Positions 1 to 5,700 are shown, numbered from the stretch's first letter. The stretch is DNA of 5,814 nucleotides from Actinomycetota bacterium (GCA_903970355.1 CAJCIF010000323.1:1-5814), one strand, 5' to 3'. Made by a program: numbers and translations. The notes: generated by a model from the letters alone, not told the origin.

Positions 1-180
1 AACAGATTTACCTCCGGGAACGGTTTCGGCATTGAATGCAAGCCAGCTTCCGAACCGCATTGTCAGTGCAACAGATTTACCTCCGGGAACGGTTTCGGCA
101 TTGAATGCAAGTCAACTTCCGAACCGAATAGTCGGTGCAACAGATTTGTCTCAGGGTCCAATTTCGGCCATGCCTTTAGC
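1..180 (+). repeat. 69-bp tandem repeat array, coding for 23-residue units
   Basis: Unit one is 1-69, unit two 70-138, and a diverged partial third unit starts at 139. The first 42 bases of units one and two are identical; the remaining 27 differ at five positions. Four of those changes are silent third-position changes (AGC/AGT, CAG/CAA, CGC/CGA, ATT/ATA) and one gives Ser to Gly. The array probably continues beyond the left edge, because the window opens exactly at a unit boundary. Confidence 0.9.
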
Positions 181-2731
181 AGGCGCAAAATTGAACATAC
201 TCGATGCAAATTCATCCGGTGCAATTTCTGCAACTGATATTAGCAAAACCAATGCTGCATTAGCAGCAAATCCCGCAGGCCAGCAAGCTATCAGTATTTC
301 CGGAGGATTCATAAGAATCAATCCAGACGGATCTTTGTTCACAGCCGGCGATAAGAATGCCACGTCGAAATTGATTCCCAATGCTCTCGATATCAAAAAC
401 GCGTTGACTAGCGATGCAACTATTACACCGAACATTCAGTCCAAAATTGAAGCAATAAACATCGCCAACATTGCAAATAAAATCGAGCAAGTACATGTAG
501 TACAAGATGCTGTTCCAGCAAGACTTGTTGCTCCTGGCACAGTAATCGAAACGAGTACAACACGAGTTATCGGCGATCTTCAGCCCGCGCCATTGCGCAT
601 AATTAACCCCACAAGTACTGGGACAATACTTGTACAGTTTGATCCGACTGTGCGGGTGATACCACAAGATATTTCCACACGGTTTCTACCCCCAGATATT
701 CGTATCCCAGTCACGCTTGTTGACGGTTCAATTAAAGGTCTCGGCACTAAAGGTGAACAGATTGATGTGGTAGGACCGCGTGTTGGAAACGCGACCATAT
801 CGATAAACGGAACGAGCATTACTCTCATTGTTTTACCGGATAAATTCGGTGTTGTCTCTACTGATATCGTGGGAGTTGCTGGTGCTATCAAGGCTGGCGA
901 CAAGAAGACCGTTGACGAAGTAATTGCTTCGAATACCCTCATTGTGAAAAAGGGAGTCAAAGTATTAGATTCGGACGAAGAAGTAAAACAGCCGCAAATA
1001 CTACCCAATGCTCTTGGATTACCACCACTAGGCATTAGCACAGCAACTACTACCGGAACTTCTTCTACGGGTGTACAGCAAGATCCGCACATAGATCCGC
1101 ACATAGATCCACACACAGGGCTGCCCATTCCCGATCCGGCGAACACGCCGGTATCAAACGCGATCATAACGATCGCTCTGAACTCTTTGCCCACTGTAGA
1201 ACTGTTTGATCCTTCGGGAAATACTAAGTTTGTAGTTAACGCAACCGGAGTACCAGTTCGTTTGGACAATCAAGATATTGCCAACATCGCAGCCAGCCGT
1301 CATGACTTTTCGCCAATCGATCCAGGCATCCCATTGAATTTTCAGCACAATCAAACACTTCCATCTGAACTTGAAGGCGGTGTAAATTCAAGATTTGGAG
1401 AACAAGAAGCTGGAATGGCCGGGCGCAGAGATGAAGCAACCGGAATGTTAGGAGAGCGCAGAATTCGGACAGAGCCTCTAGATCAATTGGGAGAAATAGC
1501 AAAAAATCCAGTCGCAGATGAAACAGTCATAAAAGCTCGCAAGGATGATCAAACAACATTCATTGCGACTGATACTACCCTTGATGACAGTCGCGGTTCC
1601 AAAATACGCGGTGGCGATTCCGGTACGTCAAACGATATCATTGATCGCATCATTACAATTGCTGCAGATTATGTTGGTGCTAACGCTGAAGTGGGTGTTA
1701 CCGATCGTTCCATAGAAGACTTGCTGGCTGATTTAATCGATCGAGCAGATCGTAAGCGCTATCGCATTCAAGAAGGTGACAGCCTCAAAAAAATAGCCCA
1801 CAAACTTTTGAAGGATAAACGCCTGGCTGGCCTGATCTACTTGTTGAATCCCGAGTTGCTCGGCACTAGCGGCAATCTCGACCAAATCCAGTTGAGTTCC
1901 GGTGATGTTCTGATTCTGCCAAGCGCTGAAGAAATCCTGCAGTATAGAATTCATGTGCTACAGGACACCCTGCCGGATTTTGTCTATGCAGAATTGCTCC
2001 AGCACCCGGATGAAAGGATCGCTCGAAGAGCACAAGAAGTCAGACCAGTTTATGCTTGCCGATACGGCGATTCACTCAGTACGATCGCGCAGCGTCACCC
2101 AGGTATTCGAGATGCTGCTATCTGGCCATTGATTGCCAAATTGAATCAGCTATCCGATCAAATCGGAGAAAACGGAAACCCAATCGCTCGTCTGAAACGA
2201 GGACAAAATATCGTCATTCCGTCCCAGAAGGACATTCGTGATTATCGACGAAGGCATTTCCGTACGGAGACAAATGCTAGCTTGTCGACACCAAAGGAAT
2301 TTCCCGCCGAACACAAATTGCGAGAAAATGACCAAACTCACACTGTAGTCGGGTCTCAATTAGCTCATCCAACGCATGTTCCAGCACACGCTCTCAACCC
2401 TTTCCATGCTTTAGCAGCTTCCGATAAAAACCCTAAACGTTCTGGCGTTCCATCCACCGCCAGAGTCATTACAACGCCTGATCTCGGTGACGGTCTTGAA
2501 AATCTCAACTTGAGACTTGAATTTAACCACGAAGGGGAATGGGTTCCAGTGCTTCAGTATTTAGTGAAGGAAGGCAGTGCACAGCTGCACATTTTCTCCC
2601 TAAAAGCTGGCACACAAGTCATTAACATCGACTTACCGACTCGATCTGTTCGCGAATTGGCAGAAGCTGATCTTGCCGCGAACTACGAGACTTATTGCTT
2701 GCGATTTCAAAAAGGTGAACGACCAATTTAA
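2..2731 (+). CDS. Large modular LysM-domain protein with N-terminal repeats and a dockerin-like loop (5' end outside window)
   Basis: The frame is open to the left edge (codons from position 2), so the N-terminus and any signal peptide are missing; 909 residues are visible. The TTG at 32 lies inside a repeat unit and is not a credible start. Residues below count from that TTG. A 23-residue repeat (TDLPPGTVSA, then LNASQLPNRI) leads to an EF-hand/dockerin-like loop at 58-69 (D58, N60, S62, G63, I65, D69). About 160-315 is rich in alternating hydrophobic, beta-type segments; 316-370 is low-complexity with DPHI repeats; about 430-570 is charged and probably disordered. LysM1 is at about 577-630 (YRIQEGDSLKKIA to VLILPS). 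LysM2 is at about 674-730 (YGDSLSTIAQRHP to IVIPS). A beta-rich C-terminal module spans about 822-893. LysM domains bind N-acetylglucosamine glycans such as peptidoglycan, so a cell-wall-associated or surface scaffold role is likely. No catalytic motif was recognised. Confidence 0.9.
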   Translation, partial: TDLPPGTVSALNASQLPNRIVSATDLPPGTVSALNASQLPNRIVGATDLSQGPISAMPLAGAKLNILDANSSGAISATDISKTNAALAANPAGQQAISISGGFIRINPDGSLFTAGDKNATSKLIPNALDIKNALTSDATITPNIQSKIEAINIANIANKIEQVHVVQDAVPARLVAPGTVIETSTTRVIGDLQPAPLRIINPTSTGTILVQFDPTVRVIPQDISTRFLPPDIRIPVTLVDGSIKGLGTKGEQIDVVGPRVGNATISINGTSITLIVLPDKFGVVSTDIVGVAGAIKAGDKKTVDEVIASNTLIVKKGVKVLDSDEEVKQPQILPNALGLPPLGISTATTTGTSSTGVQQDPHIDPHIDPHTGLPIPDPANTPVSNAIITIALNSLPTVELFDPSGNTKFVVNATGVPVRLDNQDIANIAASRHDFSPIDPGIPLNFQHNQTLPSELEGGVNSRFGEQEAGMAGRRDEATGMLGERRIRTEPLDQLGEIAKNPVADETVIKARKDDQTTFIATDTTLDDSRGSKIRGGDSGTSNDIIDRIITIAADYVGANAEVGVTDRSIEDLLADLIDRADRKRYRIQEGDSLKKIAHKLLKDKRLAGLIYLLNPELLGTSGNLDQIQLSSGDVLILPSAEEILQYRIHVLQDTLPDFVYAELLQHPDERIARRAQEVRPVYACRYGDSLSTIAQRHPGIRDAAIWPLIAKLNQLSDQIGENGNPIARLKRGQNIVIPSQKDIRDYRRRHFRTETNASLSTPKEFPAEHKLRENDQTHTVVGSQLAHPTHVPAHALNPFHALAASDKNPKRSGVPSTARVITTPDLGDGLENLNLRLEFNHEGEWVPVLQYLVKEGSAQLHIFSLKAGTQVINIDLPTRSVRELAEADLAANYETYCLRFQKGERPI
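203..238 (+). other. EF-hand/dockerin-like calcium loop coded within the LysM protein
   Basis: These 12 codons read D-A-N-S-S-G-A-I-S-A-T-D. This fits the loop pattern D1-x-N3-x-S/D5-G6-x-I8-x3-D12 seen in type I dockerin repeats and bacterial EF-hands, and is followed by an amphipathic stretch (ISKTNAALAANP) as in dockerins. A second, poorer candidate follows 20-30 residues later (INPDGSLFTAGD). Type I dockerins usually have two such loops, so this may be a divergent dockerin or a single calcium-binding loop. Confidence 0.45.
1082..1117 (+). repeat. 12-bp triple tandem repeat coding DPHI-DPHI-DPHT
   Basis: Three consecutive 12-base units lie in frame. The first two are identical (GATCCGCACATA) and the third is altered at two bases (GATCCACACACA). 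They add Asp-Pro-His-Ile tetrapeptides in a Pro/Thr/Ser-rich linker at residues 351-362 of the LysM protein. The histidine/aspartate clustering could bind metal, but a simple spacer is as likely. Confidence 0.85.
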
Positions 2732-3183
2732 GAGAGTTGAAATCAACCACTTTTAGCGAAATTCGTGCGGTAAATACGTAGTGACCGATAAACTGGAAAG
2801 CGTGATTAGGCGCACTCCCAGAGCTATGCTAGGTCCGCGAAGTAGAAGTATTTCACCGTTGAAACTTTAAGCATGGCGCGATACCAAACGTGATACTAAT
2901 CTCAAGTCTTGTGGGGATGAGTACTGCGCTCGTTTTGACCGCCAAAATGGCTCATATGAAAACTATTGTTGTTATTTTTGGGGCAGTGTTGCATTTACAA
3001 CCCTAAATTTGATATTTGTCGTTCAACATCGGCCACTTATCAACTAAGAAGTAAAAATCTCTCTAACACGTAAAACAAAACATTATGAACTCTCAAACTC
3101 AAACGAAGCGTTTACTAACGCAGGCACCGTTGGACGGCCATTCAACAGTTCAACAGAATCGATCCGAAAGGAAGGGTACTCAC
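2732..3183. other. 452-nt intergenic region with no convincing gene
   Basis: No intrinsic terminator is evident behind the LysM gene; only a 5-bp inverted repeat with a 2-nt gap is seen (GTTGA at 2736-2740 with TCAAC at 2743-2747). One weak sigma70-like promoter can be drawn: TTGAAA at 2859-2864, a 17-nt spacer, then TACCAA at 2882-2887 (5/6 and 3/6 matches). TTGATA at 3009-3014 has no matching -10. A small inverted repeat TTTTG/CAAAA lies at 2933-2947, and an 8-base tandem repeat (TTCAACAG twice) at 3141-3156 just before the next ribosome binding site. A 29-codon reading frame at 2917-3006 is discussed as a finding but lacks a good ribosome binding site. No tRNA or other recognisable RNA was found. 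Confidence 0.6.
3169..3176 (+). promoter_or_regulatory. Shine-Dalgarno site deciding the start of the thioredoxin-like gene
   Basis: AGGAAGGG lies 7 nt before the ATG at 3184. The upstream in-frame ATG at 3085 has no such site, and starting there would put 33 polar residues ahead of a textbook signal peptide. The start at 3184 is therefore preferred. Confidence 0.85.
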
Positions 3184-4251
3184 ATGAAAACCATCACTCT
3201 CGCACGTACGCTTAGTGTTGCGCTTGTTGCTCTGCTGATGTCCGCATCAGTTTTTGCCGCAGCCGCTGACACCGTTTCCACCAATCCACCGCCGCCGGTT
3301 CCGCTGCCGCAAGCTCATGTGACGATTCCTCCCATGGAACAGGTCACTCTGCAAAACGGCACGGTGCTCTCGGCTCTTTCGCAGGTCAAGAGTCTCGAAC
3401 TCCTCAACGGACTTCCGATTCTCTATGTCATCGCCTCGAAGAACCAACTCAGCGATTACACCATCTGGTCGTTGATCACCCCCGCTCAAGTTCGGGTGTT
3501 CAGCGTGGATGCTTCCAAGTATCCGGAAGTCGCTGACTACCTTGCATCGTCGCACACGATGACGCAACCCGCGTATGTCCTGGATATTCCGCCCACTCAA
3601 GCTGGTGTTCTGCCGGTGCATATCGGCTGGATCAACGAGCGAAACGGTGTGCTTAACCAGGCGACGTTGGAAGCAATCTACCGTAAGGCGGGCATCTCAA
3701 TCGATCCGCTGACGGCTCCCGTGCTTGACGCTCCGGCCTATGTGGAGTTTCACCAGAAAGCCATCGCCCAGGACCCGAAACTTCCTGCAGCGAAGACGAT
3801 GGTGTTCCTAGCCTATAGGTCGAAAGTCGTCGATCAAGACGTCGCCGCACTGACGAGGCTCAGGATTTTGATGGGCGTCGAGTTCGTCAAATCGGTGCGG
3901 ATTCCGGTCCTGGAGATGGATGAGGACACTTATCCCGCTCTCTGGAATCACCTGACTTCAGAAGCGCCTACGACCGGCCCGGAGCTGGTGGTCTACGACC
4001 TGGTGAACGAGAAGGTTCTGGCTACTTATGCCGCAGCCGATCTCGAGACCTGGAACGAAGACACTTACCAGAAATGGGCTCTGGCCAACGGCACTCCAGC
4101 GTTCGTTAATACGAAGACGGACGTGGCTGAAGTTACGGCTGAAATCTTGATGCATCTTCGCGACAAAGGCGTAGGTCAACGTGCCGATAACGGCCAAACC
4201 GGCTCACTCAGGGACGCCAGTCTCACACTGGTTGGGGGCAAGAATCAATGA
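3184..4251 (+). CDS. Sec-exported, cysteine-free protein with two thioredoxin-like domains
   Basis: The product has 355 residues. Residues 1-25/27 form a Sec signal peptide: MKTITLAR, a hydrophobic core SVALVALLM, and a VFA or AAA cleavage site. A proline-rich linker (about 34-50) follows. Two regions, about 58-170 and 203-325, each show a beta-alpha-beta-Pro-beta order typical of thioredoxin folds. They can be aligned around VRVFSVDASKYP (103-114) and VRIPVLEMDEDTYP (238-251), with TxP at 127-129 and 264-266 as the candidate cis-proline sites. There is no cysteine in the protein, hence no CxxC, so disulfide chemistry is excluded and a binding, chaperone or structural role outside the cytoplasm is more likely. 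The fold is inferred from pattern only and the family was not recognised. The gene is monocistronic, ended by a terminator, and visibly richer in G/C third positions than the LysM gene. Confidence 0.9.
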   Translation: MKTITLARTLSVALVALLMSASVFAAAADTVSTNPPPPVPLPQAHVTIPPMEQVTLQNGTVLSALSQVKSLELLNGLPILYVIASKNQLSDYTIWSLITPAQVRVFSVDASKYPEVADYLASSHTMTQPAYVLDIPPTQAGVLPVHIGWINERNGVLNQATLEAIYRKAGISIDPLTAPVLDAPAYVEFHQKAIAQDPKLPAAKTMVFLAYRSKVVDQDVAALTRLRILMGVEFVKSVRIPVLEMDEDTYPALWNHLTSEAPTTGPELVVYDLVNEKVLATYAAADLETWNEDTYQKWALANGTPAFVNTKTDVAEVTAEILMHLRDKGVGQRADNGQTGSLRDASLTLVGGKNQ

Positions 4252-4260
4252 GTCTTGCCC
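4236..4260 (+). other. Hairpin overlapping the stop codon of the thioredoxin-like gene
   Basis: A perfect 8-bp inverted repeat, GGGCAAGA (4236-4243) and TCTTGCCC (4253-4260), surrounds a 9-nt loop that contains the TGA stop. It abuts the terminator hairpin that starts at 4261, so the transcript would end in two stacked stems. A role in mRNA 3'-end stability is an inference. Confidence 0.6.
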
Positions 4261-4316
4261 AATGGAGGCCCGTTCTCTCGCTTTTAGCGGGCGGCGGGTC
4301 CTCCATTCCCTTTTTT
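4261..4316 (+). terminator. Intrinsic terminator of the thioredoxin-like gene
   Basis: AATGGAGGCCCG (4261-4272) pairs with CGGGTCCTCCATT (4295-4307), a 12-bp stem with a single bulged T. The loop contains its own short CGCT/AGCG stem. TTTTTT follows at 4311-4316. The minus strand has no U-tract on the other side, so it acts in the plus direction only. Confidence 0.88.
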
Positions 4317-4368
4317 GTATAATTTTACGATATTTTATAGTATATTTACCACAAAAACATGTTTGCAA

Positions 4369-4411
4369 GAAATGGTATCCAGTCAGCGCCGCCGGCTGGA
4401 TACATCATTTC
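4369..4411 (-). terminator. Probable terminator hairpin of the minus-strand gene pair
   Basis: On the minus strand the hairpin begins at the last base of the TAG stop of the membrane-protein gene. GAAATG-GTATCCAG (with a 2-nt AT bulge) pairs with CTGGATACCATTTC, about 14 bp around a G/C-rich 13-nt loop. Five Us come only 11 nt after the stem (4357-4353), so it is weaker than a canonical terminator. It faces the plus-strand terminator across an A+T-rich gap. Confidence 0.5.
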
Positions 4412-4803
4412 TACCAACTGTCTCTGCATGTTGCACCGTTCATGGCACCAGAGTAATAGCTGCCACCAATAACGAGACACATGAGAGCCAGCTCGTTATC
4501 AGTGTAAGCGAAGTACCAGTAATTCAGTTTGAACGAAGCAAGCACAATGAACGAGATCAACGTGAAGAAGAACGCGGCTTGCAGAGACACTTTCCTCGTC
4601 TCGTAACCGTACAAAAATGCACCGTAGTGAAAGGCAAATGCAAGCAACGGTGCAAGCAGAAACTGTTTCATACCACGAGGAATGTCAACCCCAGCCGGTA
4701 AAAATTGCAACGCGACAAGAACGGCTACACCCATAATCGCCCAATACGCAGATTCTTTCCACGCTCTTTGTTTTGCATACTTTGCACGCGGTCTAAACAA
4801 CAT
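4411..4803 (-). CDS. Small four-helix integral membrane protein, function unknown
   Basis: The product has 130 residues and was not recognised. The ATG at 4803 was chosen because AGGAGG stands 5 nt before it; the frame is open 29 codons further upstream, but that start has no comparable site and would run into the intergenic hairpin. A basic N-terminus (MLFRPRAKYAKQR) precedes four hydrophobic segments at about 19-37, 46-66, 73-94 and 104-122. The basic loop between helices two and three (ETRK) and the uncharged or acidic outer loops (VDIP, TDNE) fit the positive-inside rule, with both ends in the cytoplasm. Aromatic residues are frequent (FHYGAFLYGYE, NYWYFAY). It lies 79 nt downstream of 4883-5278 on the same strand and is probably cotranscribed with it. 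No catalytic or transport motif is visible. Confidence 0.82.
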   Translation of the reverse strand: MLFRPRAKYAKQRAWKESAYWAIMGVAVLVALQFLPAGVDIPRGMKQFLLAPLLAFAFHYGAFLYGYETRKVSLQAAFFFTLISFIVLASFKLNYWYFAYTDNELALMCLVIGGSYYSGAMNGATCRDSW

Positions 4804-4808
4804 CGTTT

Positions 4809-4814
4809 CCTCCT
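4809..4814 (-). promoter_or_regulatory. Shine-Dalgarno site fixing the membrane-protein start
   Basis: AGGAGG on the minus strand lies 5 nt before the ATG at 4803. It selects this start over the longer open frame that begins at 4890. Confidence 0.85.
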
Positions 4815-4829
4815 TTTGTCTTAGGCTTA

Positions 4830-4862
4830 CCGGACTGGTAGCTCGTATGAGAACCAGCCCGG
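4830..4862 (-). other. Hairpin between the two minus-strand genes
   Basis: On the minus strand CCGGGCTGGT and ACCAGTCCGG form a 10-bp stem (one G-U pair) with a 13-nt loop that can itself pair GAG with CTC. No U-tract follows, so it is not a standard terminator. It sits 15 nt upstream of the Shine-Dalgarno site of the second gene, where it could affect mRNA processing or relative expression. That role is inferred. Confidence 0.5.
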
Positions 4863-4882
4863 CAAAACCAAGCACAAAGCAG

Positions 4883-5278
4883 TCAGCCATCCAACCGTCG
4901 TTCGATCACAAGCACGATCGGTCCTGAGAAATCACGCTCTTTTCTCGGACAGACTCGTAACAAACTCCAACCACCCTCGCGATTGGCTAAAGCAATGGCA
5001 ATCAGAACGATCATGTTCCGCAGCCCCGCCTCACCGATTTGCGGCTTTGCACGATCGAAAGGGCAGTATTGCCTCAGGCTGGGAAGAACTCCCAATTCAT
5101 CCGCCCAAGCAATCAGTTCTTTGCGCGCTTTCTCCGGCTGTCTTCTTATCCACTGTTGACAGCGTAGGTGCCGCGCTCGATCGTTTAGCTTTGACCCCAC
5201 ATAGATCCAAGCACCACGACGGTGCTTAGCCATAAATTCCGCCAGCGCATGGCAGAAGTCGTTCTTGGTAGCTGACAT
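4883..5278 (-). CDS. Hypothetical soluble protein of 131 residues
   Basis: The family was not recognised. The start ATG at 5278 is supported by GGAG with a 7-nt spacer on the minus strand. The protein has no signal peptide. One moderately hydrophobic stretch (MIVLIAIALA, about 89-98) is short and probably a buried helix. The N-terminal half is helical-looking and basic (MAKHRRGAWIYVG, WIRRQPEKARKELIAWADELG). Four cysteines (9, 40, 72, 110) are spread out and form no clear zinc-binding motif. The C-terminus ends in beta-type GPIVLVIERR. A cytoplasmic protein, possibly nucleic-acid binding because of its basic surface, is a guess. It is the first gene of a probable two-gene operon with the membrane protein 79 nt downstream. 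Confidence 0.75.
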   Translation of the reverse strand: MSATKNDFCHALAEFMAKHRRGAWIYVGSKLNDRARHLRCQQWIRRQPEKARKELIAWADELGVLPSLRQYCPFDRAKPQIGEAGLRNMIVLIAIALANREGGWSLLRVCPRKERDFSGPIVLVIERRLDG

Positions 5279-5298
5279 AAAAAATCTCCGAGTTCAAC

Positions 5299-5316
5299 GA
5301 AGCGTACTTCCGCTTC
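5299..5316 (-). other. Small hairpin in the leader of the minus-strand pair
   Basis: GAAGCG and CGCTTC form a perfect 6-bp stem around a 6-nt loop, ending about 10 nt ahead of the Shine-Dalgarno site (5289-5286) of the 131-residue gene. It could modulate translation or be incidental. Confidence 0.4.
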
Positions 5317-5377
5317 TTGTTAGTTCGATAGTGACTTTCCCTCCTGGAGCGCTGGCGCCCCTGCAATCCAGCACTTA

Positions 5378-5392
5378 CTAGGTCGTATTCAT
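5378..5392 (-). other. Candidate four-codon leader frame with a strong Shine-Dalgarno
   Basis: AAGGAG, a 6-nt spacer and ATG start a frame reading M-N-T-T that ends at adjacent TAG and TAA stops. The same frame then stays open from GTG at 5374 to TGA at 5294 (26 residues). This could be a minimal leader peptide or the decayed start of a lost gene. Chance is possible. Confidence 0.3.
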
Positions 5393-5656
5393 GGCACTCT
5401 CCTTCTGGTTGTGCACCGGTAGTGGTGCGGGTTGGCAAAAACATCTACTCAAGCAAACCCTGCGCAACAAAGTTGTGTGGCAGAATGCTCGCGAGAGAAG
5501 ATGAAAACTCGGTTAGCGTGGAATACCTAAATGCAATTAAGGAAGTAAAGAATCACTCTCCTTTTAGCACTGTCGAGCTTCCAGACAGAGCTAATTTTTG
5601 TATCCGGTCTTTTGTAACAACGGTGTACAAAATTGAGATATGTAGCGCATAGAAAA

Positions 5657-5700
5657 GTGGCTCAGGCTGTCAGAATTAGTGGCTCAGGCTGTCAGAATTA
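5657..5700. repeat. Perfect tandem 22-bp repeat, probable terminal repeats of an IS21-like element
   Basis: Two identical adjacent 22-base units lie at 5657-5678 and 5679-5700, each beginning GTGGCTCAGG and ending CAGAATTA. IS21-family elements start with TG and carry two or more ~20-bp repeats at each end, thought to bind transposase; many I know of follow the pattern GTGGCTCA, a variable core, then a GAAT-rich segment. The orientation puts the terminal TG at about 5658 and the element body to the right, outside the window. The family assignment is by remembered pattern only. Confidence 0.5.

Larger units (their letters stand above)
5279..5656. other. 378-nt leader and intergenic region upstream of the minus-strand pair
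   Basis: No convincing gene is present. On the minus strand the region holds, in transcription order: a GCACC/GGTGC hairpin (5428-5413), AAGGAG (5404-5399) six nt before a four-codon frame M-N-T-T (5392-5378), a second strong AGGAGG (5345-5340) with no start codon at the proper distance, and a GAAGCG/CGCTTC hairpin (5316-5299) just before the Shine-Dalgarno of the 131-residue gene. No clear sigma70 promoter could be drawn. The plus-strand frame 5422-5652 was considered and not accepted. Confidence 0.5.

Noticed and set aside
611..633. Inverted repeat ACAAGTA/TACTTGT with a 9-nt gap
   Set aside because: It lies inside the coding region in an A+T-rich stretch. One 7-bp repeat of this sort is expected by chance in several kilobases.
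580..1269. Long minus-strand open frame (229 codons) opposite the LysM gene
   Set aside because: It is antisense to a long gene with recognisable domains, its peptide is low-complexity (CGSMCGSMCGSCC opposite the DPHI repeat), and it has no start signals.
3085..3183. Upstream ATG extension of the thioredoxin-like gene (33 extra residues)
   Set aside because: It has no Shine-Dalgarno, and it would place a polar stretch ahead of an evident signal peptide. The ATG at 3184 has AGGAAGGG at a 7-nt spacing.
4804..4890. 29-codon upstream extension of the membrane-protein gene
   Set aside because: The extension covers the intergenic hairpin and the strong AGGAGG site, and overlaps the end of the preceding gene. 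The start at 4803 is much better supported.
4181..4927. Plus-strand frames of 91, 128 and 81 codons opposite the minus-strand pair
   Set aside because: They run through the terminator or lie antisense to genes with clear Shine-Dalgarno sites and membrane segments. None has its own translation signal.
5226..5444. Minus-strand frame of 72 codons overlapping the start of the 131-residue gene
   Set aside because: It has no good Shine-Dalgarno, and its last third is the out-of-frame shadow of the better supported gene.
5422..5652. Plus-strand frame of 76 codons starting GTG
   Set aside because: No ribosome binding site precedes any start in it, the composition is not distinctive, and the product resembles nothing I know. 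It cannot be excluded as a gene, but the support is too thin.
5657..5700. CRISPR array reading of the 22-bp direct repeats
   Set aside because: The two units are directly adjacent with no spacer, and there are only two, so they cannot be CRISPR repeats.
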